NCBI GenBank assembly: GCA_037074765.1
Contig: JBAMDO010000179.1
Coordinates: forward strand, 1 to 64,000
Direction: 5' to 3'
DNA from: Mansonella perstans
Lineage: Eukaryota; Nematoda; Chromadorea; Rhabditida; Onchocercidae
Length of the DNA stretch: 64,000 nucleotides
A program made the translations under genes and the position numbers. Positions within the stretch are counted from its first letter, which is position 1. Each line of letters begins with the position of its first letter. Positions 49,661 to 62,353 of the stretch are shown in pieces. Under the pieces are notes generated by a model. It was not told the origin of the DNA. It saw nothing but the letters and a program-made list of their open reading frames with translations, and ran no database searches.

Positions 49661-52600
49661 TGGGAAGACAAGGTGTCGTACAGGTTATCAAACAAGAAAT
49701 TATGGTAAGATAAGAAAGCTTATTAGTAATAGAGATACACAAAACTGATACAATCTGTGATTTCAATCGTAAAGTTAAATATAGAATTATTATTTTACAG
49801 TTTTAATTTAACAAAGTTGCACGCCTAATGAAAATTTCGCAAGCAAATTAATTAATTAATTAAATAACTGTAACAAATTAAATAACTCATTTACACAACT
49901 AATACAATGATCACTTTCATATAACTTAATTGTTAGGAATCATTTCGACAATATATTTAGAATCATTTCGCCAGTATACAAGTAACTGATACGTTTTTAG
50001 TTATATTTTGGAAATTTTAGGACGAAATTAGTGGTTCTCGTTGCTTCCAACGAAATTCCAACAAAACTTTTCCTAAAAATGAAGAAATGAATGCTGTCTC
50101 ATCTGCTGTTATTAGTACAACTGCAATCAATCCTTTATCATCTACAACTCAACTGCTATCATTTAAAGGTTAAATTTTCGTAAAATTACTTCAGTTATGC
50201 AAATCTAGCTGACATCATCAAAGCAATATCACACATCTTCGGACACATTGATATGATATATTAATCAGCTGCACTGTATGGTGCAGCAAACAAGGGTTTA
50301 CTAGGCTATTTTCAAAATTTATCAAATAAGTTCCCGCAATTTCAATCCTTAAGAATGAAAGTAATCGTTAACTTGAGTTAAACTGGCAAATTTTGAAATG
50401 GATGACTTGAAATTTAAATGGGAAGTTATTATTGAGGACAATCGGAAGAAAGTATCATACGTCGTATGGATCCTGCAGATGACTTGCAGTTGATGTGTAC
50501 CAAAAAATGCATACCATGCCATCGCTGTGGTTCATCGATGAAATTTTTCATGCGTCGCGTAAAGTATCTAAATACTGTAAAGGTTAGCATTAAATTTGAA
50601 AATTATAGATGAGAAAATAAAAGTTAAAGGTTACATTTGTTTCTATTCATTAATGGCTGTTTAAATAGATGCGTTTATGTATAGATCATTGAGGACAATC
50701 GGAAGAAAGGGATATTTCTTTTTTTTCAGGAATATCCAGCATATCGTTGCATGAAAAAGAAATGTCAAACATTCCGATCACCACGTACGTTAGCACGTGA
50801 GTGTAATATGCTACTCCGTCAAGGTTTTGGCGATGGACGATTTATGAGTGTAGCACCAACAACTAATGCTACCAGACAACTCAAAGTAATCTTAATTTCC
50901 TAAAACGGTAACAGTGTCGGATCATTGCTTCTTATTGAAAGATTATTTATTTTTTTATATCTTTCATTACCTTAGGAAGCATTTCCGGATCACTTCAATA
51001 AGCAAGAAATAGATGGCTTGCAAGGATTATCGACTACTTTTAAAGATGATTTTGATGGCATGTTTATGTTTGGCTTTTTTTTTTACTTATGGCAATATTT
51101 AGGATTAATCGCTATCTCATAATCAGTATTGTAATAATCGTCACTATCATTATCACTATCACATTTAATGATTCAGCAATTGGAACAATAGGAATTACTT
51201 GCCGTATTTTGATTGTACATTAAGTAACTGATTTGCTAATGATGTTACATCAAAATATGATAATATTAGCATCGAAAATACTTCATTAAATCACGATCGA
51301 ATTATCGGCAAATCGATCAATAAATTGCCATCTGTATTAAATTAAAAACGGAATTTTCTCAGAACTTTAGTTCCAGACTGCCATTCATGCATCACAGATA
51401 GCATCCCGTAACTTTATGATAGAAAAGATAGTTAAAAATCAATAATATTTATGCATTTGAGAAAGAAAAAATTTATGACAATTTACAGTCTTCTGGAAAA
51501 ACTGGTGAAAATCATCTGAATTAAATAAAAAAAAGAACTAAATAACGATAAATTATTTCTTGCAGCTTTTTCAAATAATCCGGCATTGCTAGGTAATTCT
51601 GCTATGAGTAATGTTATGCGTGAGAAGGAAGCTTGGTATGCTCTGAGAAATGCCAAACAATCATTGGATACTTTGGTACACACCGATGGTGGGCTCTCAT
51701 TACGTTTGCACCGTATCATTAACGAAATTCACGCATTAGCCAAAGAAATTCCGAAAAAAGAAGGTAGATTGTTGGTAGTTTTTTGTTTTAAATTTGATTT
51801 TTCTTTTTAATTTTAATCAAACTGATGAAAAATCACTTCACTGTTTGCACTAAATGCTATTAGATAAATAATCAAGAAAAAAAAACAATCAATAATGCAA
51901 TAAACTGTTTTTAGTAACTTTCAATTTTTGTATGAAAAAATTAATTTAAAAAAAAAAAAACATAGATTTAAAGCTAAATTAAAATTTTTCATCAATCATT
52001 TCTCAAAAGATTGTTTTTTAAATTTCAAATTGCAATTTTTCGCTTAGAATCAATCAACACAGCATTAGAATGCGAGAATGGATCAATGGAGACAGATGGC
52101 ATACATGAGATGGATGATGAGGGTTATGATTCAATGAGACGATCAACAGCTACTGATCTGATGTCATTAACACTTGGTGGTGATTCACGATCATCTTTTG
52201 ATGCAGAAATAAAATCTGAAACAAGCAGTGTTGATTCATGTATTCTGATGAAGTTAATAATTATTTTACTTCCTTCTAAGAAATTAACATTCGATGATTA
52301 ATTCTCAGGAATATTTAAGCAGATGTATTTTCCTGATAATGCTCTAGGTAATTGAATGAAATTTGACATTTGTACTGAACAAAATAGCTATAAAATGTTT
52401 CCAAAGAAAAGAACAGTCATAATTTATTTTTAAATGAGAAGCACTTCAAATTATCTAATTAACTTAATTTAATTTTTTCCATTCATTAATCATTCATTAA
52501 ACATTTGTCATTTAAATTTTCCTGATTATAATAGGTTTATTTCAGAAATTATTCAGCTCAACGTTACATTCTATTTGCAGAATGCCTTCGTCAACATCAG

Positions 52601-54946
52601 CGTTGTCACCCAATGTAACATCAGTGCAGCCTTTACATTGGATTAATATTTCACGTCATTCACCGTCATTTAGCGTAAAAATGGTTGACGGTACCGTTAG
52701 CGGTAAAAAGCATTTGTTGTTGTTATAGCATTTCATAAAACATTTTATTATTATCAATGGTATTTAAATTTCCTTTTCAGGAATTTTTATTTTTAATTTG
52801 ATTTAAAAAAAAAAAAAAAAAAAAAAACAATTCATAAATTTGATATTTAGCGGCGAGACAAACAGTTGATCAAAGGAAGCATGCGATAACTGATCAACAG
52901 AGCGCTATTAATTATGAATCATTGTCGGTATCGTAAGATTTTTTTTGTTTAAATTCAGAATTTTGAAAGAATTTCTAACAATAATTATAACGATGAAAAA
53001 ACAATCAATAAAAAGAATTGAATCCTGGATATCAGTGAAAACTTCCACAATTATAAGGAAAACGAAATGGTCCGATAAGTTAAAATATCTTCGGAATATC
53101 AGTCATGATATTGTTAAGTATAGATTCTTCACATTCACTTGAAAATTTCTATTTATTTACCGTAACTTTTGCTTATATTCAAATAATAATTTATTATTGT
53201 CATAAATATTGCAAATTTATTAAATGTTCAACTCTCTTTATTTTTATTTCGTTGATTTAATAATGTAGTTACATTTTTTCAAGATTATTTGTTAAGAAAT
53301 TTATTGAAACGGTTAGTCAGAGATAATTTCAGTGATTACGATGTAGGGGTTAAAAAATTAATTGCTGCAAATTAGAATATTTAATTTCTTCATTTTGGAA
53401 TTCCCATTTAGAACTGTCTCAGTAGCAATATTAGCAGTTCACATGAACCTACCATAATTCCAAGAATCAATACAACAACAACAGCAACAACGTTATCATT
53501 ATCCTCATTACCAAATATTATATACGATCAACCATCGACAAGTTACAATTACACTGCAACAACAAATATTACTGTACATCCGGTATACTGTAATCCTTTT
53601 TGTTATTTAAAAATAGATACAGTAACTATTCAAATGCAATGATTGATATATATTACTTTTAAATAATTAAAATTAAGAAAAAGAATGTTTTTATGTACAT
53701 TTAGCGAAAAAAATGAAATTTCATCCATTTATTTTTATCGTTATTTTTATCACTTACCATAGTAGTAGTGTTGTTGTATTATTTTGTAATTTTTCTGTCT
53801 TTGATAAATTTTAATAAATAATCTCATTGACAGCTTACGGAATCAAACACTCAACAATGTTTCAATGATAGTAATGATGGAATTTTGAAAAATGAACCGA
53901 TACCAATCTATGTACGACCAAGCGAATTATGTTTCGATGATATAGCTGATAGTGGTGAGATACTGAATGAATTCTTCATTCCAACATCAACATCCAATTT
54001 TCAACCACCAAAACCCACCATGACTATGACAAGCGATACTACTCTGAATCCTTCGGTATTCACAGCGTTTTTTTTTTTAATTCTTAGTTAACGACATTAA
54101 AATGTCAATTTTACAAAAATGGAAAAGTGAAAAAAAAAGCAAAAATTTTGAAAAAATACGATTAAATTCTAGTCAAGAAATTAATGATACTGTTCATTTA
54201 TGTTTTCAATGAATTACTTACTATGGAAAATAACCTGAAAATTTCATATAAATTATAGCCGCGTGTTGTATTTAAAATTATTTAAAGTCATAAATGATAT
54301 TCAAATATGATGATTTAAAAAGAATGAATATATTGAATGGAACTGAAAAATGAACAATTAAAATGACTGTAATTAGAAATAATAATAAGATAAACAATAA
54401 CTGGAAATAGAAAATATAGAATGAAAATACGACTAACAAAATTTTGATCCTAAAATATGTATGCTAGTCTTAAATTCAAATTTTGAATTTTCTCCTTTAA
54501 TTTTTCATTTCATTTTCAGGTAATGCCAACAGGACCAAGCACAATACCAATTGTTACATTTGCGCAGCTTTGGAATTTCAATGAACAATATGATCATAAA
54601 GAGACAAGCAGTTTTTCTTCAGAGACAGCATCTGCTACAATGTGTAAGTTAATTTTTCATTTTATTTTATTAATTTCAAATTTTCAAGAATTAAGAAAAA
54701 ATTGTTTCTGCGATAGCTATGAAAAAGAATAAACGGTCTGAACGCATATCATTCAATATAAAAGGCGTATTTATATTTAAACCAAACTATTTGATGCTTG
54801 AATTATGCATGAAAATTTGTTTCTGGATTGAATATACATAAATGAATTTCTGGAATGAAAATACATAAATAATTCCATTGATTAAAAGATATTTTTTTGG
54901 TAAACAAAAATAATTTCAATTTTAATGTATTTCAGGTCCATTGTAG
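49660..54946 (+). CDS. Uncharacterised zinc-ribbon-like protein, probable nuclear regulator
   Basis: I do not recognise this family. Exons: 49660-49704, 50021-50168, 50437-50582, 50730-50885, 50976-51057, 51566-51763, 52048-52252, 52581-52702, 52851-52932, 53423-53582, 53834-54055, 54520-54643, 54936-54946; 566 aa with all phases consistent. Residues about 85-140 hold a Cys cluster, CTKKCIPCHRCGSSMKFF then YRCMKKKCQTF: a C-x2-C ... C-x4-C pattern with an aromatic spacing like transposase-type zinc ribbons. A helical segment (KEAWYALRNAKQSLDTLV, RLHRIINEIHALAKEI) follows. The rest is Ser/Thr-rich and probably disordered. Three psi-K-x-E SUMO-type sites are visible (IKQE, IKSE, LKNE). The intron after 51057 appears to use a GC donor. 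Exons after 52252 are held together by phase and splice sites only. Confidence 0.7.
50431..50709 (+). repeat. 22-bp direct duplication of a splice acceptor and exon start
   Basis: The sequence at 50431-50452, spanning the acceptor and first 16 bases of exon 50437-50582 (core GAGGACAATCGGAAGAAAG), occurs exactly again at 50688-50709, in the following intron just upstream of exon 50730. Confidence 0.85.
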
Positions 54947-56895
54947 TAATGATATAAGCTGCTTAAATAAGTTTACTGGTGAATTGTCCCATATATATTT
55001 AGATTGGCAATTTTGCCTTGAAAAAAAAAAGCAAATACTATTTCCCTGTATTGGTGTTTGTCACATATCAATCAATTATGTATGAAATGTTGATGGATTT
55101 TTCAACTAGCAAAATTTCTAGTTTTTTTTGCTTTTTCTATCAATCATGGATTGATACTCGGTTTATATAGCAAGAACTGTGATCGTTTGCAAACAAATAT
55201 TATTATTTCATGCATTTTGATCATATTGTTGGAATTTATAAATTTATGAACGTATGATTTTTTTCGTATCTCATTCATTCATCAATGCATTTCCAATTAC
55301 ATTTCTGGCTTTCAAAATAGTATCTTTCATTCCGATATATTCCGGTTATTGCTTTACTGCTCATTTTGTTCACTCGCATTTTATTTGTAAAATAGGAGTT
55401 AAAGCGACAAAGTTGTCGTTTTTCTCGATTGATCAGTTTGTTTTTTTCTTCTTCTTTCAAGTTTTCAATTTTCTCTCTTACCTATCGTTAAGTTCAATGA
55501 AATACATTTATCGGAATATCAGTGCTGTTTCAGATTCCTTCGAAATTAATGAAACAACGCTTTATAATTCCTTATGATAATGTATTTTGAAATCTGTCTT
55601 AAAGTGAATATTTCCCAATATTTTCTTTATACAAAACCAAAAAGGGTAAGCTTAATTGACTGACTGATTGGAACTTAACTTATTTTGAGAAAATTGACTG
55701 TTGAATGGAGGAATTGAATGCTTAACTTGAATTTTCCTCATTTATATCGCAATTTATTCTGTATTGTATTTGAAATGGAGTTTTATTGATCTCATTTTTT
55801 AGTTTATATTTAAAGTTTTCAACCCATCAAATAAATTAATAATTTTTGTGTAGCTACTTAAAAAAAAAAAAAACTATCATTATCATTACATATATGAAGT
55901 CCTTATCACTGTCATTAGGATATAGTGGAATGGAAAAATTTAAGGCTTTAAAAGTTTTGTCAAAAAAAAAGAACAAGGATGACTTCATAAATATCGAGAG
56001 ATAATCAAATTGGCAAATGAAGAAATTGAATGAAAAAAAAAAATTAGGAAACAAAGCATCATTAACATATGCGCAATTTTCCTGCATTACTTTTATTAAA
56101 TGAATCAAGCATTACTTATATCAATAAATTTCAGTCATTTCTATCAATTTCATCCAGAAATTTAGGATTGTATTATATTCCAGCCATAATGTTAAGTGTT
56201 TGAAATTGCTCAAAATAATAGTGCTCCGAGGAAAATACTTTTTAACGGTTTGATGATCTAAAAATTTTCATAACAATCGTATTGCATGATTATTTGATTA
56301 TTTTTTATTTATTTATTTATTTTTTTTGATTATTTACATTGAATCTTGAAAAACGCGTTTGTTTCAGATCTTCTTTGCATTTATAAAATCACTGCAGAAG
56401 ATAATTTTACTCATTTCTTATCACATTTCTGTTAATTAAATATTAACACTCCTAATATTAGCTATTTTTAATTCAATTAAAATTTAATTCATATATGTAT
56501 GTATATATATTGAAAAAATATAAATAATCAAGGCAACAAAATACAATTAATTATGCTCTTAATGATTGATTTAATTGCCTAAGTTTGATAAGTCAATGTC
56601 TGGGAGCCAATTTTGACTTAAAGTTAAATTTTTGAATGTTTTATAAATTAAAGGGGCATGAAGAAAAAACAAAAAGTTACAATACAACAGCGAACACTGA
56701 GAATATGATGGTAATCTATGTATTTGAAAACATTTTATGCAAAATAAGTTCATTTGCTTAACTTCATCACAAATAACATTGTTTAGCTTGACATGATCGG
56801 ACAAAATGCCAACATAATATGATCAAGGTGGAAATAGATGTAATCAAGCATGGAAAGAATGCATGTTATCAGTGTTTCATTTACAGTACTCCAAT
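54947..56895. other. Convergent intergenic region between the zinc-ribbon gene and GUSB
   Basis: AT-rich, probably including both 3' UTRs. Open frames on either strand are Phe/Ile/Leu/Ser-rich and do not resemble any family I know. No RNA gene was recognised. Confidence 0.6.
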
Positions 56896-59800
56896 TTATA
56901 TTGTTTCTTCTAATTTCTTGTAGCGATTTTTCAGGATATAAGCTGCCATTTTAGGTTGACGATTACGTGTTAGCACACCTTTGTGGTTACCCACTGCGCG
57001 TGTTATACCTATTAAATGGAAGCTTTTTTATTTTTATTAAATTTGTTTTTTCTGAGTTTTTTTTTGTTCTAAATAAAATAGCTAGCATTTTTAGTATTCA
57101 ATTTTTTGATTTAAGATTAATTCAATTAAAGTTTCTTTAATTTAGTTGCATTGATGTAACACTTTGAAGAGCTTTTTCCACAGCAATAATTGCACTGATA
57201 GCGGAAATTTGAAATTTTTATTCAATTTCTTGTTTTTTTTACAATTTGACTTCTTTCTTATCCTAATAGGCTTTTTTAACGACAATTCATCGACCTTATT
57301 TTGTCGATTATCGATTTTATTTTTTCCCTAATAAATTTTTTTTGGCTTATTTTGAAATTTAACAAGAAATCAAACCATCAGCAGTCATGAAATCAGCTAA
57401 ATTCCAAATCATTTCACCAGCAATTGTGTGATTCTTCCGCAATAAATCAAATGCATGATGTGTTTGCTCTATAAGGTCTCGTTGATACTGTTCACTGAAG
57501 GCAATACTTGGCTCCTTAAAAAATTAATTTGACAGAATGTTCCATAACACTATTATCAAATGCAGAAGCAACTATAGTTTCACTGCTTCGATTTCCGGAA
57601 AAGCAAAAAGATTATAAACAATAATTTCATTTTTATTTTACCTGATTTAAACCTGGTAAAGCTTCCGCACCGTATTCCGACACAATAATTGGTTTCTTAA
57701 ATTTTGATTTCCAGTTGTTCACTTCAAAAACCCAACTATGATTAATAGTTTCCAAATAACCTGTATCAACGTACCAGCCAAAATACCGATTAATGCAAAT
57801 TAAATCAAGTAAATCGGCCTATAAATTGTTAATCGTAATTAAAAAGATATTGAAAATTTTTAACTGAAACTAAAACATATCTAAATATATTAAATTTCTA
57901 GCGGTTCCGTATCAATTTGTTTATATTAATTATGCAACATATCAATTTTGTTTTTATATTAATTATGCAAAAAAAAAATTTCCAGCGGTTCCGTAACATA
58001 TCAATTTGTTTATATTAATAATTATGCTCTCAAAGTTTCTGTTCCTCCAGAGATTTGCTATCTTGAATTGAAAGTAAAGTTTCCATACTACTTGATCGAC
58101 ATCAAAACTTGCTGCCAATACAGCAGTGACGGGTCGAGTTGAGTCAATTGTCCGCGTCAAATTAATGAGTTCACTAAAATGAACATTTTATAAATTTAAT
58201 TGAACTCTTCAATTTTTTCCCTTCATTAATTTTTTCAAAACATTCAAAGCAAGTATGTTGCAAAGATCATTGAATTGGACTGATCATTCCAATCGTTGAC
58301 AATGAAGAATGGGAAGAGACAATTTCAGGTTTTAAGAGATAAAATCGTCATTGCTCTCTTTCATTTATTTTAACAGGAAGTTGAAGTCAAATGAAGAAAT
58401 GAAAAATGTAGGTGGATAAATTTAACCTGAAGTATGATCGTGCTGTCAAGTCACCAGATGATGGCTCATTAGCCAATGACCACATGATTACTGAGGGATG
58501 ATTCCGATCACGTTTAATCAATTCACGTATCATTTCTCCATGCAATAATCGATTTTCTTTTGTAAAATAGCTGAAATGATTAAATTTTACTATATACAGA
58601 TACAGAAAAGAGTAAGAGAGAAAGAGGGGAATGTGATAATTATTGAAAACGCTTAGGAAGATCACAAAAATCTCTTTTATAACTTAAAGGATTTCTAAAT
58701 ATTAAGAAAAATTTAATTTGATTTTTTGAAACTGAACACCAAAATGATTATCCGGCATTGTCAAATGGTCATATTCAAACTGCTTTTTTCTATAATATAA
58801 TTGTATGTTTGACGCTTTGATTTTGCTCATGCATTTTAAAAAAACAAAAAACAAAATTGTTTTCCTCAATTTACCTAAGTCCAACAGCAGGTGTTTCAGT
58901 GATAACAGCAATACCGCGACGATCAGCTTCAGATGCCATTTCTTCGCTATACGGATAGTGTGAAGTACGATAACAATTACCATTCATCCATTCTAACATA
59001 TTCAAATCTTTGATCATCACTACCGGATTATAACCACGACCATGAAGCTGAAATCGATCGGATTAGATCTATGATCATGAAGCTGAAAGTCAACAAATAA
59101 TTTTGAGATATTTATTGAAATAAAAATGAAACTTGAGATTAATTCAATCAAATACTTCCAATAACAAATTTCCATTACATTTCAAATTTATACTTAAATT
59201 AATTTTCTGCACTCACACTTCTAATTTCTTTTATACAATTATTATTAATAGTTACCAAATCTGTAATTATTAGTTAATTAATTTTAATGGATACGTGTGC
59301 TAGAAAATGAATCTTCTATGCTATCTCTTATAATGACTAAAATTTTCAATTTAATCAATTTCTTTTTTGATTTCATAAACCTTCAAGTATTTGCTAGTTT
59401 TACACAAATAAAATTCGCAGTTTGATGTTTCTTTTCAAGTACTAACTATTTGTACTAAAATTATCATTATAAAAGGCAACGCACTTCGAAATCTTCATGC
59501 ATACCAAAACCATGACAGTAAAATGGTTTTTCATTTATGAATATTTGATCTGCTGAGATACTTATGGAACGAAAACCGAACCATAAGCGATACACATCGA
59601 TTAAAATACCTGAGATTGTTAATTGAACCTGGAAATTCATTTTATGCTAATTTGTAATTTGTATGGTTTTGTTTGATTTATTTTATTATTTCATTGCATT
59701 CATTTTTTTATTTTTTGATTATTGAAGTTTTTATTTCAGCGATAGCTGAATAATCTTAATAATTCACACTCATTTATTTGTAAATAGCAACATTCAATCA

Positions 59801-62353
59801 AATTAGTTAAATTTCTAAAATTTTCCAAAATGGCACTACAAATTTCCTGTAAATTTCTCAAGTAATTCCTGTTTATTCCTCAAGTGATAGGAGATTAAGT
59901 CCTGTTCATTTCTTAAGTAATAGGAAGTTAATTCCTGTTCATTCCTCAAATAATAGGAGATTAATTCCTGTTTATTCTCAAGTAGTAGATGGTAATTCCT
60001 GTTCATTCCTCAAGTAAATGGAAATTAATCATATTCCTAATTTGACTAAGAATATGCCTATATGAAATGCTAGATTAGGAAAAATTATGATGCCTAGGGT
60101 AGCATAAGTTAATACTTTTACCATAAATTTGTACAATACAGGCGTTCCCATATCACGTGGCCACCATGGCTGAATATTATCGATATGACCGGTGTAATGA
60201 TTTTGATTATTTTCAAATATCACAGTACCATTTCTATCCATTACTGTTACTTGAATTGTTCCTAACTGAGTATCTGTTACTAAATGTACTCTGTAGGAGA
60301 AAAATCCTGCAATTAATTAGTTTTCGCGAATAAGAAAATAGAATGTATTAAATGTCAAATTAAATTAAATGAAAAAAGTGAACGATAAGTTGGAATAGGT
60401 AAATTTACTAATTTATCTTTACAATTAATTAATCACAATTTTTTTAATTAAATTATGGCCGTTTCTTTTTTAAATTAAAAAAAAACTAAATTTTATTCTT
60501 TCGAAAAAGTTTTCAGTAAATTCCCCCTTCAAATTATTTTTTTACCATCTGCTTTGGCCTCGATATCAATATCATCGATGTATGTGAATGGCTTCCGCGT
60601 GATATAAACGGGTCGTAATATTCCAGCATAATTGAAGAAATCAAATTTCCAGATCTGCTTAAAAAATCTGAAAAGAGATGGCTTTATAAAACTCGAATTA
60701 ATTTTGTTTAAATTCAACAAATATTTGAATTCAATTTATAGTTTCCGGAGCCAGACCGCTTACTTTATTTTAAATTTATTTTATCGTGCTTATTTTTCAT
60801 AAATTCTGTAAATCAATATAAATTTTATAAAAGTTTAATTTGAATTTCAAATCATTATGTGTTTTATGACAATAAAACTGATAATATTTGAAAACTTTTT
60901 TCATAGCTTCTCGGTAACTGTTCAAATATTAAAAATCATAAAATTGATATGAATTACTCATTGATAAAGATAATTTTTAGCATATCACGAACCCATTGGA
61001 ATATTGTTTACTTTCACCACGCTGGTTTTGGATATATCGAAATTCACCGGGTGGTATTGTCTTTGAGGTCATCGTATTGTTCACTGCTACTGTGAGGGAG
61101 TTTTCATTATCAAACAAAATGTGAGTTGAAATGTCAATTTCAAATGGTAGATGACCACCCACGTGAATGCCAACAATTTTATCGTTTACGAACTGAATTT
61201 TCAGAAATTATTTATTTCATTTGGAAAAAAAATCAATTCAAAAATTTTCAATTATAAAACAATATTAGATAAATGAATGTGTGTATATCTGTCTGTCTGT
61301 CTGTCGGCCTGTCAGTTTTGTTTATGTTGTATATCTGTAGCCTATGTGAAGTAAATTTTTCTGATAAGTAGCATTTTTAGGTTGTTTAAAAAGGTCAACA
61401 TAATATTAGGCAACATGTTGCATCGTTGCAATCTCGATATATCAGAAGTCCGTTGATCACAAAAATTACTGATACACATTAATTAACTTACAATAACGGC
61501 GTAATATTGTACGCTTGAGAAACGGGCAAAATGCCGATAGGATTTATCACGCACGCTAATGAAAAATTTACGCTGATACCAAACCCAACCGACGTGTTCA
61601 CGCACTTCACGATCTGCTGTCAAATCATTGAAAGCTGCTGGAACAGGCATAACAGTCGCATTCTGAAAATTCACTTAAAGCGTGATTTAGTAAAATTTTA
61701 AATAATTTTAATAATTTTTAATAATTTTAATTCGAATAATTTTAATGACAATTTATTTTAGTAAGTAGCAAAGTTTGAGAATCAAAAAAATTCAGATTTT
61801 TTTTTTAATACCTCAAACAGCGATAAATCATACAAATGCCATTTGTGTCTTATACCTACAGAAGGTGAATTTCTCTCCTCTCTTACAAATGTCCATAAAC
61901 CATTCAGCTCATCGTAAAATCGTCGTTCATTCTGCTGCAAAAACTTTCAATAATTAATTTTTTTAATTTATTGAATAACTTAAATTAGTCCTACTTAATT
62001 TCTTGTTTTCTTTTTTTGTTACTTTTCTTGATACAGCAATCGAAATGCATCAAGGTAAAATCTTACCTATGCAAAGTATCTTTTTTTCCAAATTTGATTA
62101 ATGCAATTGATATTAATAATGCAACAATTTTGAAGAAATTAACGCCTTATCCTTAGAATAGCAATGAATTAAGAATATTTCGTAAAAGCTTTTAATTAAT
62201 TCGTTGCACGTTATATGAATCAATATTGTTTCTCATATATCACTGATGAAAAGGAATAATTTGAAAACATGAAGATGTGTGCTATGATACCTGCACTTGC
62301 AGTATAGAACAAATTGTGGGAAACAATATTAATGATAGTAACAACAGAAGCAT
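56896..62353 (-). CDS. GUSB: Beta-glucuronidase (GH2), secreted/lysosomal
   Basis: Hydrolyses terminal glucuronic acid from glycosaminoglycans and glucuronides in lysosomes. Exons in transcript order: 62353-62291, 61934-61812, 61662-61492, 61192-60989, 60657-60546, 60288-60122, 59628-59485, 59047-58875, 58570-58427, 58173-58092, 57818-57642, 57514-57376, 57008-56896; 603 aa (human about 651). The first exon is a signal peptide (MLLLLLSLILFPTICS). Sugar-binding domain landmarks are ELNGLWTF, MPVPAAFNDL, HVGWVWYQR, GGHLPFEIDIS, FDFFNYAGILRPVYI. The TIM barrel has CHGFGMHEDFE, RTSHYPYSEE, the acid/base Glu in MWSLANEPSS and the nucleophile Glu in VSEYGAEALPG. The C-terminus GNHKGVLTRNRQPKMAAYIL is typical. 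A CAG acceptor ends two bases before the ATG, suggesting trans-splicing or an upstream 5' UTR exon. Confidence 0.96.
57900..58027. repeat. Local direct duplications in a GUSB intron
   Basis: AGCGGTTCCGTA occurs at about 57900 and 57984, and a CATATCAATTTGTTTATATTAAT-like unit ending in TTATGC occurs three times. The block lies in intron 57819-58091. Confidence 0.8.
59867..60030. repeat. 33-bp minisatellite, about five copies
   Basis: TCCTGTT recurs at 59867, 59900, 59933, 59966 and 59997 (periods 33, 33, 33, 31), each followed by CATTCCTCAAGTAATAGGA-like sequence. A partial unit begins at 59845. It lies in GUSB intron 59629-60121. Confidence 0.9.

Noticed and set aside
55254..55577. 107-codon Phe/Ser-rich open frame (+)
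   Set aside because: AT-rich intergenic composition, no splice or family support.
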